Shown: positions 42,697 to 51,468, counted from the stretch's first letter. The stretch: 64,000 bases of DNA from Bacteroidales bacterium UBA1173 (GCA_002311655.1 DBYZ01000003.1:68654-132653); one strand, 5' to 3'. The notes: generated by a model not told the origin, from the letters alone. Made by a program: numbers and translations.

Positions 42697-45600
42697 ATGA
42701 AAAAGTGTTTCTTTTTAGCACTGTCGCTTTTCTTTGCGACTATCGTAAACGCCCAATTGTCAGGCACTTACACAATCAGCAGTAACTCTTCCTCAAACCC
42801 TGACTACACCTCGTTGAGCGCGGCTGCCTCGGCATTGTCGGCTGGCGTGTCGGGTCAGGTGGTATTTGAAATCGCTCCTGGAACGTATGAGGAGTACGTC
42901 ACCATCAACCAAATCAACGGAGCATCGGCGACAAACCGTGTCATTTTCAGAGGCATGGGTGGCGACAACCAACAAGTCGTGATCACCAGCAACGCCGGAT
43001 ACACCGACAACAGCACCATCAAGCTCAACGGCACCGACTACATCACCTTTGAGAACATGACGGTTACAACATCATCAACGGCAAAGGCACGCTTACTGGT
43101 ATTTGACGGCCAGTGTGACTACGACAGATTCGAAAACGTGCGTTTCGTAGGCATAGAGGTGCCTACAAATTCATCCGACAACGACAAAAACCTTGTTCAC
43201 ATGAACAACGGCGACGGCATTGTCAACCACGACACACAATTCGTAGGCTGCCAGTTCATCAACGGATGTATAGCCCTTTATCTGCAAGGAAAAAACATGA
43301 CATTGTTCAATGAAAATGTGCTTGTTGAAAACTGTAACTTTGAAAATCAACAGTTTAAGTCGATTTACATCACTTTCTACAACAATGTTGTACTTCGTGG
43401 AAATACCGTCGTCAACGCCAACGATTTCAAGACAGATTACAATGCCATTGATATTTTCCAGTGCTATAACGGCGCCATCATTGAGAAAAACGTGATGAAT
43501 ATTACTCGTACGACAAGTTATTCTACCGTTTTCAGAATCCGTCCGTTGGTTGGAACAGCTGAAAATCACGTCATCATCAGAAACAACATTGTAAATCTTC
43601 AGGCTAATTCAAGTAGTTATGCATTCGCCATCGACTACAATGAATGCGCTTACATTGATTTTGCGCATAATACCCTAAAATGCACCGGAACAGGCGAAAA
43701 TATCAACATTTTCGTACAGAAAAACGGTACAAACTTCAACTTTTACAACAATTTGCTTGTGAATACAACCAACGGCTACGTTTTCCGCTTCAACAACAGT
43801 GTCGATAGCCGCGTTTGCGACTACAATCGCATACAATATACAGGAGCTAACATCGGAAGGTTCACAACAACAGATTGCGCCACGTTAAGCGACTGGACTG
43901 CAGCCACAGGCTTCGACGCACAATCGGCTCTTTGCACACCTAACTTTGTAGGCACCAACGACTTACACATCACCGATGCAACAGGTTTGACAGTTGCAAA
44001 TCCACTTTCATACGTCACAAAAGACATCGACGACCAGAACCGTTCAACCACAGCACCATGTGCAGGAGCAGATGAGTTTACAAGTGGCACCAACCTGCCT
44101 CCAGTCGTGGCAAACCCAATAAGTAACATCACTTTTGAAAACTATCCGGCAAGCCAGTCAATCAACTTGAGCAACACCTTCAACGACCCTGACGATCCGA
44201 ATACCGGTATAGTTATCACGGTAGCTTCAAACAGCAACCCATCGCTCGTCTCAACATCGTTGAGCAACAACATTTTGACTGTCACACGTCTTGTTGCGAC
44301 AGGTGGAATAGCCACTATCACTTTGAATGCAGAAAGCGCCGGACAGTCGGTGCAGACCTCGTTCACGGTGGAGTGTCTCGCTGAAGACCTGCCGCCTGTC
44401 GTGGCTAACCCATTGGCTCCAATCAGCTTCACCGACTACCCACAGACGCTGAATTTCGACCTCAGCAATGTTTTCGACGATCCTGACAACAACAACGAAT
44501 TCATCGAAATCACAATTCAGAGCTGTCCGTCGGAAATCACCGCCACAATCGATTACAGCGACATGCTTTGGGTTACAAGAACCACTTCTAACGCATTCAC
44601 CAACAAGACTTTAGTGATTCGCGCAACAAGCAACGGCAAACATGTGGATATGAACGTGAGCGTTTCTGGCGTTGAAGTCGTAATCACTGTCGGAACAGCC
44701 ACTTTCGATGACGTCGCTTTAGGTGCAAACGGCTACTGGCAAGGTGAATCTGGCGACAATGAGATGTTCAGCGGCGGCTGGATTTTCACCAACTATTACA
44801 TGCCGGAATATTCATTCTGGGGTGGTTTCACAGCCTCTAACCACACCGATATGTCGCAGTCGGGATTGAATGCACAATACACAGCGGCTACCGGTGCCGG
44901 CTACGATGGCTCGACACAATACGGCGTGGCATACTGCATGGGCGTTCAAACTGATGTCTACGCTTCTGACAATCAGTCTCATACAGTTACAGGATGCTAC
45001 GTCACAAACAACCTCTGGGCTTATCAGAACATGCATGACGGCGACGCTACCGCCACACCATTCGGAGGCACATCGGGCAACGACCCTGACTGGTTTAAGC
45101 TCACCGCCACGGGCAAAAACGCCAGCGGTCAGACAGTAGGAACAGCCGAGTTTTATCTCGCCGACTATCGTTTCACAAACAACGACGAAGACTATATTTT
45201 GAACACCTGGGAATGGTTCGACCTCAGCACTCTCGGTGCGGTTCATACCATCTCGTTCAGCCTCTCTTCATCGAAAAACAACAGCGGCGGCATGATTACC
45301 CCGGCTTACTTCTGTATTGAAAACTTCAACGGAACAGCTCCTACACCGCCGCAAGACCTTCCACCTTACGTAGTCAACCCTGTAGGTGACGTAGATTTTA
45401 CAAGTTTCCCAGAAATAGTATATGTTAATCTTGATGGTGTTGTAACCGACGATGATGACCCAGATGAAAATATCGATTTTAATATCCTTTCCATATCAAA
45501 TACTGAATATCTTTACGCTGTCATGCAAGGCAAGAGATTGAAAATGACTCGTGTATCAAGGGAGGAATCAATTGTAACCATTACCATGCGAGCCTACAGT

Positions 45601-45897
45601 GATGGTCAATATGTTGATTTTGATGTGCATGCAATATTGCATTATGTACCAGATGGAATTGAAGATAATGAAGTTACAACAATATCAGTATATCCAAATC
45701 CCGCACATGATTTCGTAACCGTAGAGACGTGCCATGGCGCGTCTGTACAAAGCATTATTGTAAGTGACGTTACAGGAAAAACAATTCTATCATCATCAGA
45801 ATCAAGAATTGATGTCAGCGCATTATCGGAAGGTATGTATTTCATCACGATTATCACTGAAAATCAAAAATTTGTTGAAAAAATCATTAAAAAATAG
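42697..45897 (+). CDS. Beta-helix/DUF4465 T9SS cargo protein under B12 control
   Basis: A 1066-residue secreted protein with signal peptide 1-19 (ending VNAQ). Residues 30-450 form a right-handed parallel beta-helix (repeated phrases such as TDYITFENMTVTTSSTAKAR and HVIIRNNIVNL). Two Ig-like repeats starting DLPPVVANP/NLPPVVANP follow (about 465-660), then a DUF4465 domain (TATFDDVALGANGYWQGESG to YFCIENF, about 665-880), a third Ig-like repeat, and a T9SS sorting domain (985-1066). DUF4465 proteins recur in B12-regulated loci of gut Bacteroidetes; from memory the B12-binding BtuH family falls here. The last 165 codons are more AT-rich than the rest. Confidence 0.85.
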   Translation: MKKCFFLALSLFFATIVNAQLSGTYTISSNSSSNPDYTSLSAAASALSAGVSGQVVFEIAPGTYEEYVTINQINGASATNRVIFRGMGGDNQQVVITSNAGYTDNSTIKLNGTDYITFENMTVTTSSTAKARLLVFDGQCDYDRFENVRFVGIEVPTNSSDNDKNLVHMNNGDGIVNHDTQFVGCQFINGCIALYLQGKNMTLFNENVLVENCNFENQQFKSIYITFYNNVVLRGNTVVNANDFKTDYNAIDIFQCYNGAIIEKNVMNITRTTSYSTVFRIRPLVGTAENHVIIRNNIVNLQANSSSYAFAIDYNECAYIDFAHNTLKCTGTGENINIFVQKNGTNFNFYNNLLVNTTNGYVFRFNNSVDSRVCDYNRIQYTGANIGRFTTTDCATLSDWTAATGFDAQSALCTPNFVGTNDLHITDATGLTVANPLSYVTKDIDDQNRSTTAPCAGADEFTSGTNLPPVVANPISNITFENYPASQSINLSNTFNDPDDPNTGIVITVASNSNPSLVSTSLSNNILTVTRLVATGGIATITLNAESAGQSVQTSFTVECLAEDLPPVVANPLAPISFTDYPQTLNFDLSNVFDDPDNNNEFIEITIQSCPSEITATIDYSDMLWVTRTTSNAFTNKTLVIRATSNGKHVDMNVSVSGVEVVITVGTATFDDVALGANGYWQGESGDNEMFSGGWIFTNYYMPEYSFWGGFTASNHTDMSQSGLNAQYTAATGAGYDGSTQYGVAYCMGVQTDVYASDNQSHTVTGCYVTNNLWAYQNMHDGDATATPFGGTSGNDPDWFKLTATGKNASGQTVGTAEFYLADYRFTNNDEDYILNTWEWFDLSTLGAVHTISFSLSSSKNNSGGMITPAYFCIENFNGTAPTPPQDLPPYVVNPVGDVDFTSFPEIVYVNLDGVVTDDDDPDENIDFNILSISNTEYLYAVMQGKRLKMTRVSREESIVTITMRAYSDGQYVDFDVHAILHYVPDGIEDNEVTTISVYPNPAHDFVTVETCHGASVQSIIVSDVTGKTILSSSESRIDVSALSEGMYFITIITENQKFVEKIIKK

Positions 45898-45903
45898 GTC
45901 GTC

Positions 45904-47223
45904 ATGAGAAAGCAATATCAACCAGTATCAGCAGCCGAGGCTGTAAAAGTCATAAAATCCGGCGACCACGTCCATATCAGCTCAGTGTCGAGTGTGCCGC
46001 AATGTCTTGTGAAAGCCCTGTGCGACCGCGGTCGTGCCGGTGAGTTGAAAAATGTTTACATCCACCATCTCCACACCGAGGGTGCGGCTCCATACGTCAA
46101 CCCGGAATTCGAAGGCATCTTCCAGCACAACGCTTTCTTCGTAGGCGCCAACGTCCGCGAGAGCGTGCAGAAAGGCTTGGCCGACTATATCCCGGTGTTT
46201 CTTGGCGAGACCTCGAAGCTTTATCGCGAAAAATACATAAAATGCAACGTGGCGATGATTCAGGTTTGTCCGCCCGACAAGTTCGGATACGTTTCTTTAG
46301 GCTCATCTGTCGACGCCACCTTGGCAGCAATGGAGAGCGCCGAGTTCGTCATCGCGGTGGTCAACAAACACGTGCCACGCACCTTTGGCGACGCCCTGGT
46401 CCACATCAGCAGAATCAATGTCTTTGTTGAGGACGACACTCCTTTGCTCACCGTCGATATGCCTGAGCCGAATCAGGTGGAGAAGACCATAGGACGTTAT
46501 TGCGCTGAGCTCATCGAAGACGGCGCCTGCCTCCAGATGGGTATCGGCTCAATCCCGAATGCGATTTTATCGTGCCTCCACAACCACAAAAACATCGGCA
46601 TTCATACCGAGATGTTCTCTGACGGCATCCTTCCTCTGGTGAAAAAAGGTGTCATCACTGGCGACAACAAGAAACTCGACAAAGGTAAGATTGTCTCCAC
46701 TTTTGTGATGGGTTCGAAAAAAATCTATGACTTCATAGACGGCAACCACGAGGTTTTGCTGAAAGATGTGGAATACACCAACGATCCGTTCATCATCGCT
46801 CAGCAGCCTAAGATGACTTCCATCAACTCGGCAATCCAGATTGATTTGTCGGGTCAGGTGTGCGCCGACTCGCTTGGCGATAAGATTTATTCTGGCGTGG
46901 GCGGTCAGATTGACTATGTTTACGGCTCATCGCGTGCAAAAGGAGGCAAGGCCATCATCGCTATGCCTTCGACCACGAGAAAAGGCATCAACAAGATTGT
47001 GCCGGCGTTGGATTTGGGCTCAGGCGCTGTCACCACGCGCAACCACATCCATTGGTTTATCACGGAATATGGCGCTGTGAACCTCTACGGTCGCTCGTTG
47101 CAGGAGCGCGCAAAGCTCATCATCTCCGTCGCTCATCCGAAATATCAGGAAGAACTCGACGAGGCGGCATTCAAACGCTTCGGACCTCACTATCATTATA
47201 TTTGTCGAAATAATTTGATTTAA
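45904..47223 (+). CDS. Family I CoA-transferase / acetyl-CoA hydrolase
   Basis: A 439-residue protein of the acetyl-CoA hydrolase/4-hydroxybutyrate CoA-transferase family. The catalytic glutamate is Glu236 in GIHTEMFSDG; GIGSIPNAIL and GVGGQIDYVYGSSRAKGG are CoA-binding elements. It moves CoA between acyl groups, possibly succinate, acetate, propionate or butyrate, in the cytosol. It starts 6 bases after the DUF4465 gene with no promoter between, so it is probably under the same riboswitch. The exact substrate cannot be read. Confidence 0.88.
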   Translation: MRKQYQPVSAAEAVKVIKSGDHVHISSVSSVPQCLVKALCDRGRAGELKNVYIHHLHTEGAAPYVNPEFEGIFQHNAFFVGANVRESVQKGLADYIPVFLGETSKLYREKYIKCNVAMIQVCPPDKFGYVSLGSSVDATLAAMESAEFVIAVVNKHVPRTFGDALVHISRINVFVEDDTPLLTVDMPEPNQVEKTIGRYCAELIEDGACLQMGIGSIPNAILSCLHNHKNIGIHTEMFSDGILPLVKKGVITGDNKKLDKGKIVSTFVMGSKKIYDFIDGNHEVLLKDVEYTNDPFIIAQQPKMTSINSAIQIDLSGQVCADSLGDKIYSGVGGQIDYVYGSSRAKGGKAIIAMPSTTRKGINKIVPALDLGSGAVTTRNHIHWFITEYGAVNLYGRSLQERAKLIISVAHPKYQEELDEAAFKRFGPHYHYICRNNLI

Positions 47224-47238
47224 AATTGAATTTAATTT

Positions 47239-47246
47239 TATATTTG
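47239..47246 (+). promoter_or_regulatory. -7 box TATATTTG for marC
   Basis: TATATTTG fits TAnnTTTG, 19 bases before the start codon, giving this gene its own promoter. Confidence 0.55.
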
Positions 47247-47265
47247 CAAAAAATTTGAATATAAA

Positions 47266-47853
47266 ATGAACATCAATTTTGTAGAGATATTCGGTGCCTT
47301 CTTCGTGATGGCAGCCATCATCGACATCTTCGGCTCCATCCCGATTTTTGTCAGCATGAAAGAACAGAACAAGGTCATCAAGGCAGGCCAGGCCTGCCTT
47401 GTGGCTTTGGCATTGTTTTTAGCGTTTTTCTTCGCCGGTGACGGATTGTTGAAACTGTTCGGCATCGACAAGGAGTCGTTCGCCGTGGCAGGCTCGTTTG
47501 TGCTGTTTGTGCTTGCCGTCGAGATGATTCTCGGTCGCGAAATCATCAAAAACGAGAACAACAACGGCGGTGCAAGCATCGTACCTGTGGCATTTCCGCT
47601 GATAGCAGGTCCGGGCGCCCTCACAGGTCTCCTCTCACTGCGCGCCGACTACGCCATCATCAACATACTCATCGGATTGCTGCTCAACATCGCCCTCGAT
47701 TACGTAGTGATTCGTTATCTTGATAAAATCCAAAAGTTTTTAGGAAAAAACCTGGTTTTCATCCTCAGAAAATTCTTCGGCGTGATTTTGCTGGCGATTG
47801 CCGTCAACATGTTCGTCAACAACATCATGGTGATTATCGCGAAAGTTAATTAA
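47266..47853 (+). CDS. MarC family membrane protein
   Basis: A 195-residue protein with six predicted membrane helices and the family phrases FVMAAIIDIFGSIPIFVSM and PLIAGPGALTG (the N-P-x-G/P-G-P elements of the two repeats). MarC proteins are inner-membrane proteins of unclear function; the name came from an antibiotic-resistance link later withdrawn. Confidence 0.9.
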   Translation: MNINFVEIFGAFFVMAAIIDIFGSIPIFVSMKEQNKVIKAGQACLVALALFLAFFFAGDGLLKLFGIDKESFAVAGSFVLFVLAVEMILGREIIKNENNNGGASIVPVAFPLIAGPGALTGLLSLRADYAIINILIGLLLNIALDYVVIRYLDKIQKFLGKNLVFILRKFFGVILLAIAVNMFVNNIMVIIAKVN

Positions 47854-47883
47854 ATAAAACTTTGTTTTTTGTTCAGTTTTTTG

Positions 47884-47891
47884 TATTTTTG
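47884..47891 (+). promoter_or_regulatory. -7 box TATTTTTG for the kinase-like gene
   Basis: TATTTTTG fits TAnnTTTG, 21 bases before the start codon. Confidence 0.55.
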
Positions 47892-47912
47892 CAAAGTTAA
47901 AAATAAAAAAAC

Positions 47913-48737
47913 ATGAACAACAACGCAGAGTTTTGGGCTTCGGTCAACGGCATTATAACTGACGGCTTCACGTCTGAAGGTCTGCAAAAATTGGATAGTT
48001 ATGCAGAGCAATTCATCAGCGGGCGGTTGGTATATCAACGATTTTCACCGCGCGAACAGCATGGCTGCGCAGCGGGAGGTGCAACAAATGTCATTGCATC
48101 CTTACTCGCGGGAGCAAAAACTGGAACAGATAGCGAGCATCAGGCAGCAATCAGCGACTTCAAAAGAGAATGTCAACTTGGAGCGCAGCAGGAAGCAGTA
48201 ATTGAAAAATGGGCGAAACGGGTATATTGCTGGTATGAAAATGTCGAGCAATTTCTTGAGGTCTCATTTGGATATCGCTTAGCCGAAGGAGGCGAAGCCA
48301 TTGTTTATGACCATGGCTCAACACTTATCAAGTCCATCGGATTGGATTATTTCATACAGCCTATTTTTGCCCTCGACCGTATATCTTTGCACAACACCTA
48401 CTTCCCGGAAACAACAATGACTGTGCTTGGATTTGGTCGAACTGCAGAAGGTGATTTTAAAGTAATCGTTGAACAACCTTTTATAGAGGGTTCACATGTA
48501 TCAGACGAAGAAATAGCTGTTTTTGCTCAAAAAATGGGATTTGATTTGATAAATCCTAAAAACTGGACTTTTGCCACCCCTGAAATCTATCTTAGTGACC
48601 TTCACGATGAAAACGTGATTCGCTCGAAAGAAGGAAATATTTTTGTTGTTGATTGCGATATTAGGATCAACACGCCGGAGTTGAAATGCGGTGGAAAAAG
48701 ATTTTTGAATACAGAAGTTGAGTTTTGTAATTATTGA
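47913..48737 (+). CDS. Putative polyvalent-protein-type kinase
   Basis: A 274-residue protein. Residues 120-250 look like a compact kinase fold: a probable ATP lysine at Lys140 (STLIKS), a catalytic loop YLSDLHDENV with Asp229, His231 and Asn234, and a metal-binding Asp247 in FVVDCDIRIN. The pattern fits the serine/threonine/tyrosine-like kinase of phage polyvalent proteins, here as a stand-alone gene. QFISGRLVYQRFSPREQHGC in the N-terminal region also matches that group. Targets are unknown. A hairpin terminator follows. Confidence 0.72.
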   Translation: MNNNAEFWASVNGIITDGFTSEGLQKLDSYAEQFISGRLVYQRFSPREQHGCAAGGATNVIASLLAGAKTGTDSEHQAAISDFKRECQLGAQQEAVIEKWAKRVYCWYENVEQFLEVSFGYRLAEGGEAIVYDHGSTLIKSIGLDYFIQPIFALDRISLHNTYFPETTMTVLGFGRTAEGDFKVIVEQPFIEGSHVSDEEIAVFAQKMGFDLINPKNWTFATPEIYLSDLHDENVIRSKEGNIFVVDCDIRINTPELKCGGKRFLNTEVEFCNY

Positions 48738-48766
48738 AACTATTACAACATGGAGATAAATATATA

Positions 48767-48792
48767 AAAGAGGACGGCTAGCCGTCCTCTTT
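48767..48792. terminator. Bidirectional hairpin terminator
   Basis: AAAGAGGACGGC and GCCGTCCTCTTT pair perfectly around TA. It serves the kinase-like gene on one side and the small ORF on the other. Confidence 0.8.
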
Positions 48793-48804
48793 AGTGTTGC
48801 AAAA

Positions 48805-48945
48805 TTAAACATCGATTTCAACTGCCAAATTCCTTTTGCAAACACTCTTTAAAGTCCAAAAACCTTGGATTGCTACAAAGAAATACTCATTGATTTGAAG
48901 GTAACAACCATCATAAGGATTAATTGTTTTAAAAAATTTGTTCAT
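48805..48945 (-). CDS. 46-residue protein with its own promoter and terminator
   Basis: The frame reads MNKFFKTINPYDGCYLQINE then YFFVAIQGFWTLKSV and ends KRNLAVEIDV. A -7 box TATCTTTG at 48968-48975 has TTG exactly 20 bases upstream, and a perfect hairpin lies 12 bases after the stop. The protein is aromatic-rich, with no signal peptide or clear membrane helix. No family is recognised. Complete transcription signals make it a better candidate than an average small ORF. Confidence 0.5.
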   Translation of the reverse strand: MNKFFKTINPYDGCYLQINEYFFVAIQGFWTLKSVCKRNLAVEIDV

Positions 48946-48967
48946 CTTTTTATTATTAAGATTTTTA

Positions 48968-48998
48968 CAAAGATAACAATTCTTATGGAATTAATCAA
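48968..48998 (-). promoter_or_regulatory. Full promoter (-33 TTG, -7 TATCTTTG) for the small ORF
   Basis: On the minus strand TTG (48996-48998) and TATCTTTG (48968-48975) are 20 bases apart, close to the Bacteroidetes consensus spacing. Confidence 0.65.
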
Positions 48999-49082
48999 GT
49001 GATTAATTGCCATTGTTAGACAATCTTAATTAAACCACTAAATAAGCATTAAACTTTTCCTTAAAGATTTTAATTTTTTTAT

Positions 49083-49090
49083 TAATTTTG
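49083..49090 (+). promoter_or_regulatory. -7 box TAATTTTG for the 49102-51442 gene group
   Basis: TAATTTTG fits TAnnTTTG and ends 11 bases before the first ATG. Between it and the small ORF promoter nothing else is seen. Confidence 0.5.
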
Positions 49091-49101
49091 CATTCAAAGA
49101 A

Positions 49102-49677
49102 ATGATTCATAATAGTATGCGAGTATCACAATTGTTAAAGCATCTAAACATTAGTCTTGATACATTAAATCAAGAATTGATTCACATGCATTATCCACAA
49201 GTTAACTTGAATTCAAAGGTTTCCGATAATGATTATGTATTTCTTTCCGCCTATTTTGCATCAGAAGAAATGAATGCGCTAACAAATGCATATCTAGAAG
49301 CAGCCAAATGCAGACATAAACTCGATGTATTCTTTCTGAAAGATTTTAAACCAATTGATCAATTGGGCAACATTGAAAAAATGTTGTATTTTAGATGGAT
49401 CATTAATTATGGACACCAATTCTTGTCATTTCAAATGTTATTTCCAAATGCAGTTTCATTAGCTTTTTCAGAAGATGTTTTTGAGAAATTATATAAATGG
49501 TATGAAAGCTGGAAATCAAAAGGGGAAAACGAAAGGGAAAAAGAAGAAAATGATGCTTTAATCAGGTTGGTTGACAATAACACAGAGCATAAACGCCCAA
49601 TAAAAACATCCATTGACGAAGAAACTGCAATCATGAGCGCTCTTAAACACGGATATGGCGATGTTTACGGTTTCTAA
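49102..49677 (+). CDS. Unknown protein with IF2N-like N-terminus
   Basis: A 191-residue protein. The start MRVSQLLKHLNISLDTLNQE and LNSKVSDNDYVFLSAYF look like the small helical IF2N/DUF domain at the start of translation factor IF-2, which often occurs alone at the front of Bacteroidetes proteins. The rest is charged and helical (ESWKSKGENEREKEENDALI). A second possible start is the ATG at 49117. No function is assigned. The gene is AT-rich compared with the housekeeping block. Confidence 0.5.
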   Translation: MIHNSMRVSQLLKHLNISLDTLNQELIHMHYPQVNLNSKVSDNDYVFLSAYFASEEMNALTNAYLEAAKCRHKLDVFFLKDFKPIDQLGNIEKMLYFRWIINYGHQFLSFQMLFPNAVSLAFSEDVFEKLYKWYESWKSKGENEREKEENDALIRLVDNNTEHKRPIKTSIDEETAIMSALKHGYGDVYGF

Positions 49678-49712
49678 GCAATCTCGTAAATCATATAGAA
49701 AAACACAAAACA

Positions 49713-50714
49713 ATGCTCACGCCCGAAGAATACGAAAAAAAGAAAAATGAAGCCAAGGAAGCTGCTTTGGCAGGCGATATTACAGCCCAATGGAAATATT
49801 CAAAGTACCTGATGGGATCTAACAGCACCTATGAGGAGTATCGCCAAGGATTGGTGTTTCTATTATTAGCAGCTTCACATGGACAATGTTTTGCACAAAT
49901 CGACCTCGCTTATACAGAGTTCTATGGCAAAGGAGGTCAGAAAGACATTGATGATGCTTTGTTGTTATGTAAACGGGCTATATCGACCTTTCAAGAAGCA
50001 ATTCAAAAGCATAATAGAGATGATAAAGCTAATCTTTCTTTTTTAATGCGCAATCAGAACAAGGCTATTAGGCTTCGTGATACAATTTTAAAGCTACGAT
50101 CAATAACAGAACCAGTATCCGACGCACAATTAACTCTGTGTCAAGCCTTCGAGCGTCACGATATAAGTATATTAGAACCTATGCTTGACGACCAGGCCAC
50201 ATTCTCTTTGATGTGTCGTCCACATTATACTGGCAAAACTGAAGTGTTAAATTGTTTTGAGAAATTGTTAACAAAAGATTATCATGTTTCTTTTGTGCCA
50301 ACAGAACGATATGGCATGGTCGTGGAGCTTTATATTCCAAATGACATACACAATTTAATACGTTCTTTGCTAATTGTGAGAACCAATGACAAAGGGAAGA
50401 TTCATCGTATAGCCCATCAAGCTTATAACGGAGGAGATTACTGCTTTCCGCCAGGATGCGAGCCTTTCGATTGGAAAGAGATAGAACCTTGCTTAAACGA
50501 TATAGATACAGCTCGTCATCCTCAAAGTGCAATAGTTAGAGGACGCATGTTCTGCATGAATTGTGGCAAACTGAGCCACGAATTAAAATGGATTCATTTC
50601 CATTCCAACCCCAAATTACACAACGGCTTTTCATACATAGGTCGCCTGTCTGTTTGTCCTGACTGTCATCAGCAAGTAGAGTTTATCTGTGAAGATTGTA
50701 AAATAGAAATTTAA
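49713..50714 (+). CDS. Sel1-like repeat protein with C-terminal zinc ribbons
   Basis: A 333-residue protein. Residues 10-110 hold Sel1/TPR-like helices (ALAGDITAQWKYSKYLMG, LLAASHGQCFAQIDLAYTEF). Residues 140-250 may be an NTF2-like domain (LCQAFERHDISILEPMLDDQ). The last 60 residues contain CxxC pairs in FCMNCGKL and SVCPDCHQQ, then FICEDCKIEI, which suggest two zinc ribbons. No signal peptide is seen. The combination is unfamiliar. It sits between two other unknown genes, 35 and 5 bases away. Confidence 0.55.
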   Translation: MLTPEEYEKKKNEAKEAALAGDITAQWKYSKYLMGSNSTYEEYRQGLVFLLLAASHGQCFAQIDLAYTEFYGKGGQKDIDDALLLCKRAISTFQEAIQKHNRDDKANLSFLMRNQNKAIRLRDTILKLRSITEPVSDAQLTLCQAFERHDISILEPMLDDQATFSLMCRPHYTGKTEVLNCFEKLLTKDYHVSFVPTERYGMVVELYIPNDIHNLIRSLLIVRTNDKGKIHRIAHQAYNGGDYCFPPGCEPFDWKEIEPCLNDIDTARHPQSAIVRGRMFCMNCGKLSHELKWIHFHSNPKLHNGFSYIGRLSVCPDCHQQVEFICEDCKIEI

Positions 50715-50719
50715 CTATT

Positions 50720-51442
50720 ATGAAAGCATTGCTGATAACAATTTTATGCTTGTCATTTAATTCAATAGGCAACATTCATAATGATTCTTTAATTTCTACT
50801 TGGCTTAAATACAACACTCCAGTTAACGGATACGAAGTTATTATACACTGCACCCAAGAAAAGCCTGAAAGTTCATATTTTGTCACAGAAATATATCTTA
50901 CAAAAGCAAGCAAAACGGATACCATTCATCAGACTATTAGTTTTGACAACTGGGATCCGTGGCAATTACAAGGATTATCTGAAAAAGACACCGTCATCAT
51001 TCAAAACACACACATATCACAACATATTGAGTGGACAAATATCGTGTATTTTGAGGATATGAATTTTGATGGTGAGAAAGAATTGGTGGTTTGTGGGCAT
51101 CCACGACCCGATCGTTCATTGGAAGAAGACTATATTGATTGCGAAGACTTCACTGTTTATCAAAAAACAGATTCCGGCTATAGCAAATTACATAACTTAG
51201 TGTTTGATGAGTTGTCAGAAGGCGTGTGCCGCACAGGTTTTTTGTTTGATACAACACAAAAGACCATAACATTAACTGGTTTCTTAGGTGCTGGCGGTTT
51301 TGAAAAGGAGACTTTCTATTTCAGTAACGGAGAACCTTTCAAGGTAACTTATTCTTATCTTGATCATGATGGAGCTAAACAATACGATTATAAGTTTGTT
51401 ATACCTGATGAAGTTGAAGAATATTTGAACACAAAACTTTAA
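50720..51442 (+). CDS. Secreted protein of unknown function (XAC2610-like)
   Basis: A 240-residue protein with a probable signal peptide 1-18 (ending SIGN). YFEDMNFDGEKELVVCG is the D-x-N-x-D-G-x-x-E-L calcium-type motif seen in XAC2610-like and VCBS-like proteins. It starts 5 bases after the zinc-ribbon gene, so the two are probably translated together. The AT-rich base content suggests recent acquisition of the group. Confidence 0.5.
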   Translation: MKALLITILCLSFNSIGNIHNDSLISTWLKYNTPVNGYEVIIHCTQEKPESSYFVTEIYLTKASKTDTIHQTISFDNWDPWQLQGLSEKDTVIIQNTHISQHIEWTNIVYFEDMNFDGEKELVVCGHPRPDRSLEEDYIDCEDFTVYQKTDSGYSKLHNLVFDELSEGVCRTGFLFDTTQKTITLTGFLGAGGFEKETFYFSNGEPFKVTYSYLDHDGAKQYDYKFVIPDEVEEYLNTKL

Positions 51443-51447
51443 ATTTG
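51440..51447 (+). promoter_or_regulatory. -7 box TAAATTTG for the GNAT-DAACS gene
   Basis: TAAATTTG fits TAnnTTTG, overlapping the stop codon of the preceding gene and 21 bases before the ATG. Confidence 0.55.
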
Positions 51448-51468
51448 CACCGATAAAAACTTTGTTTT

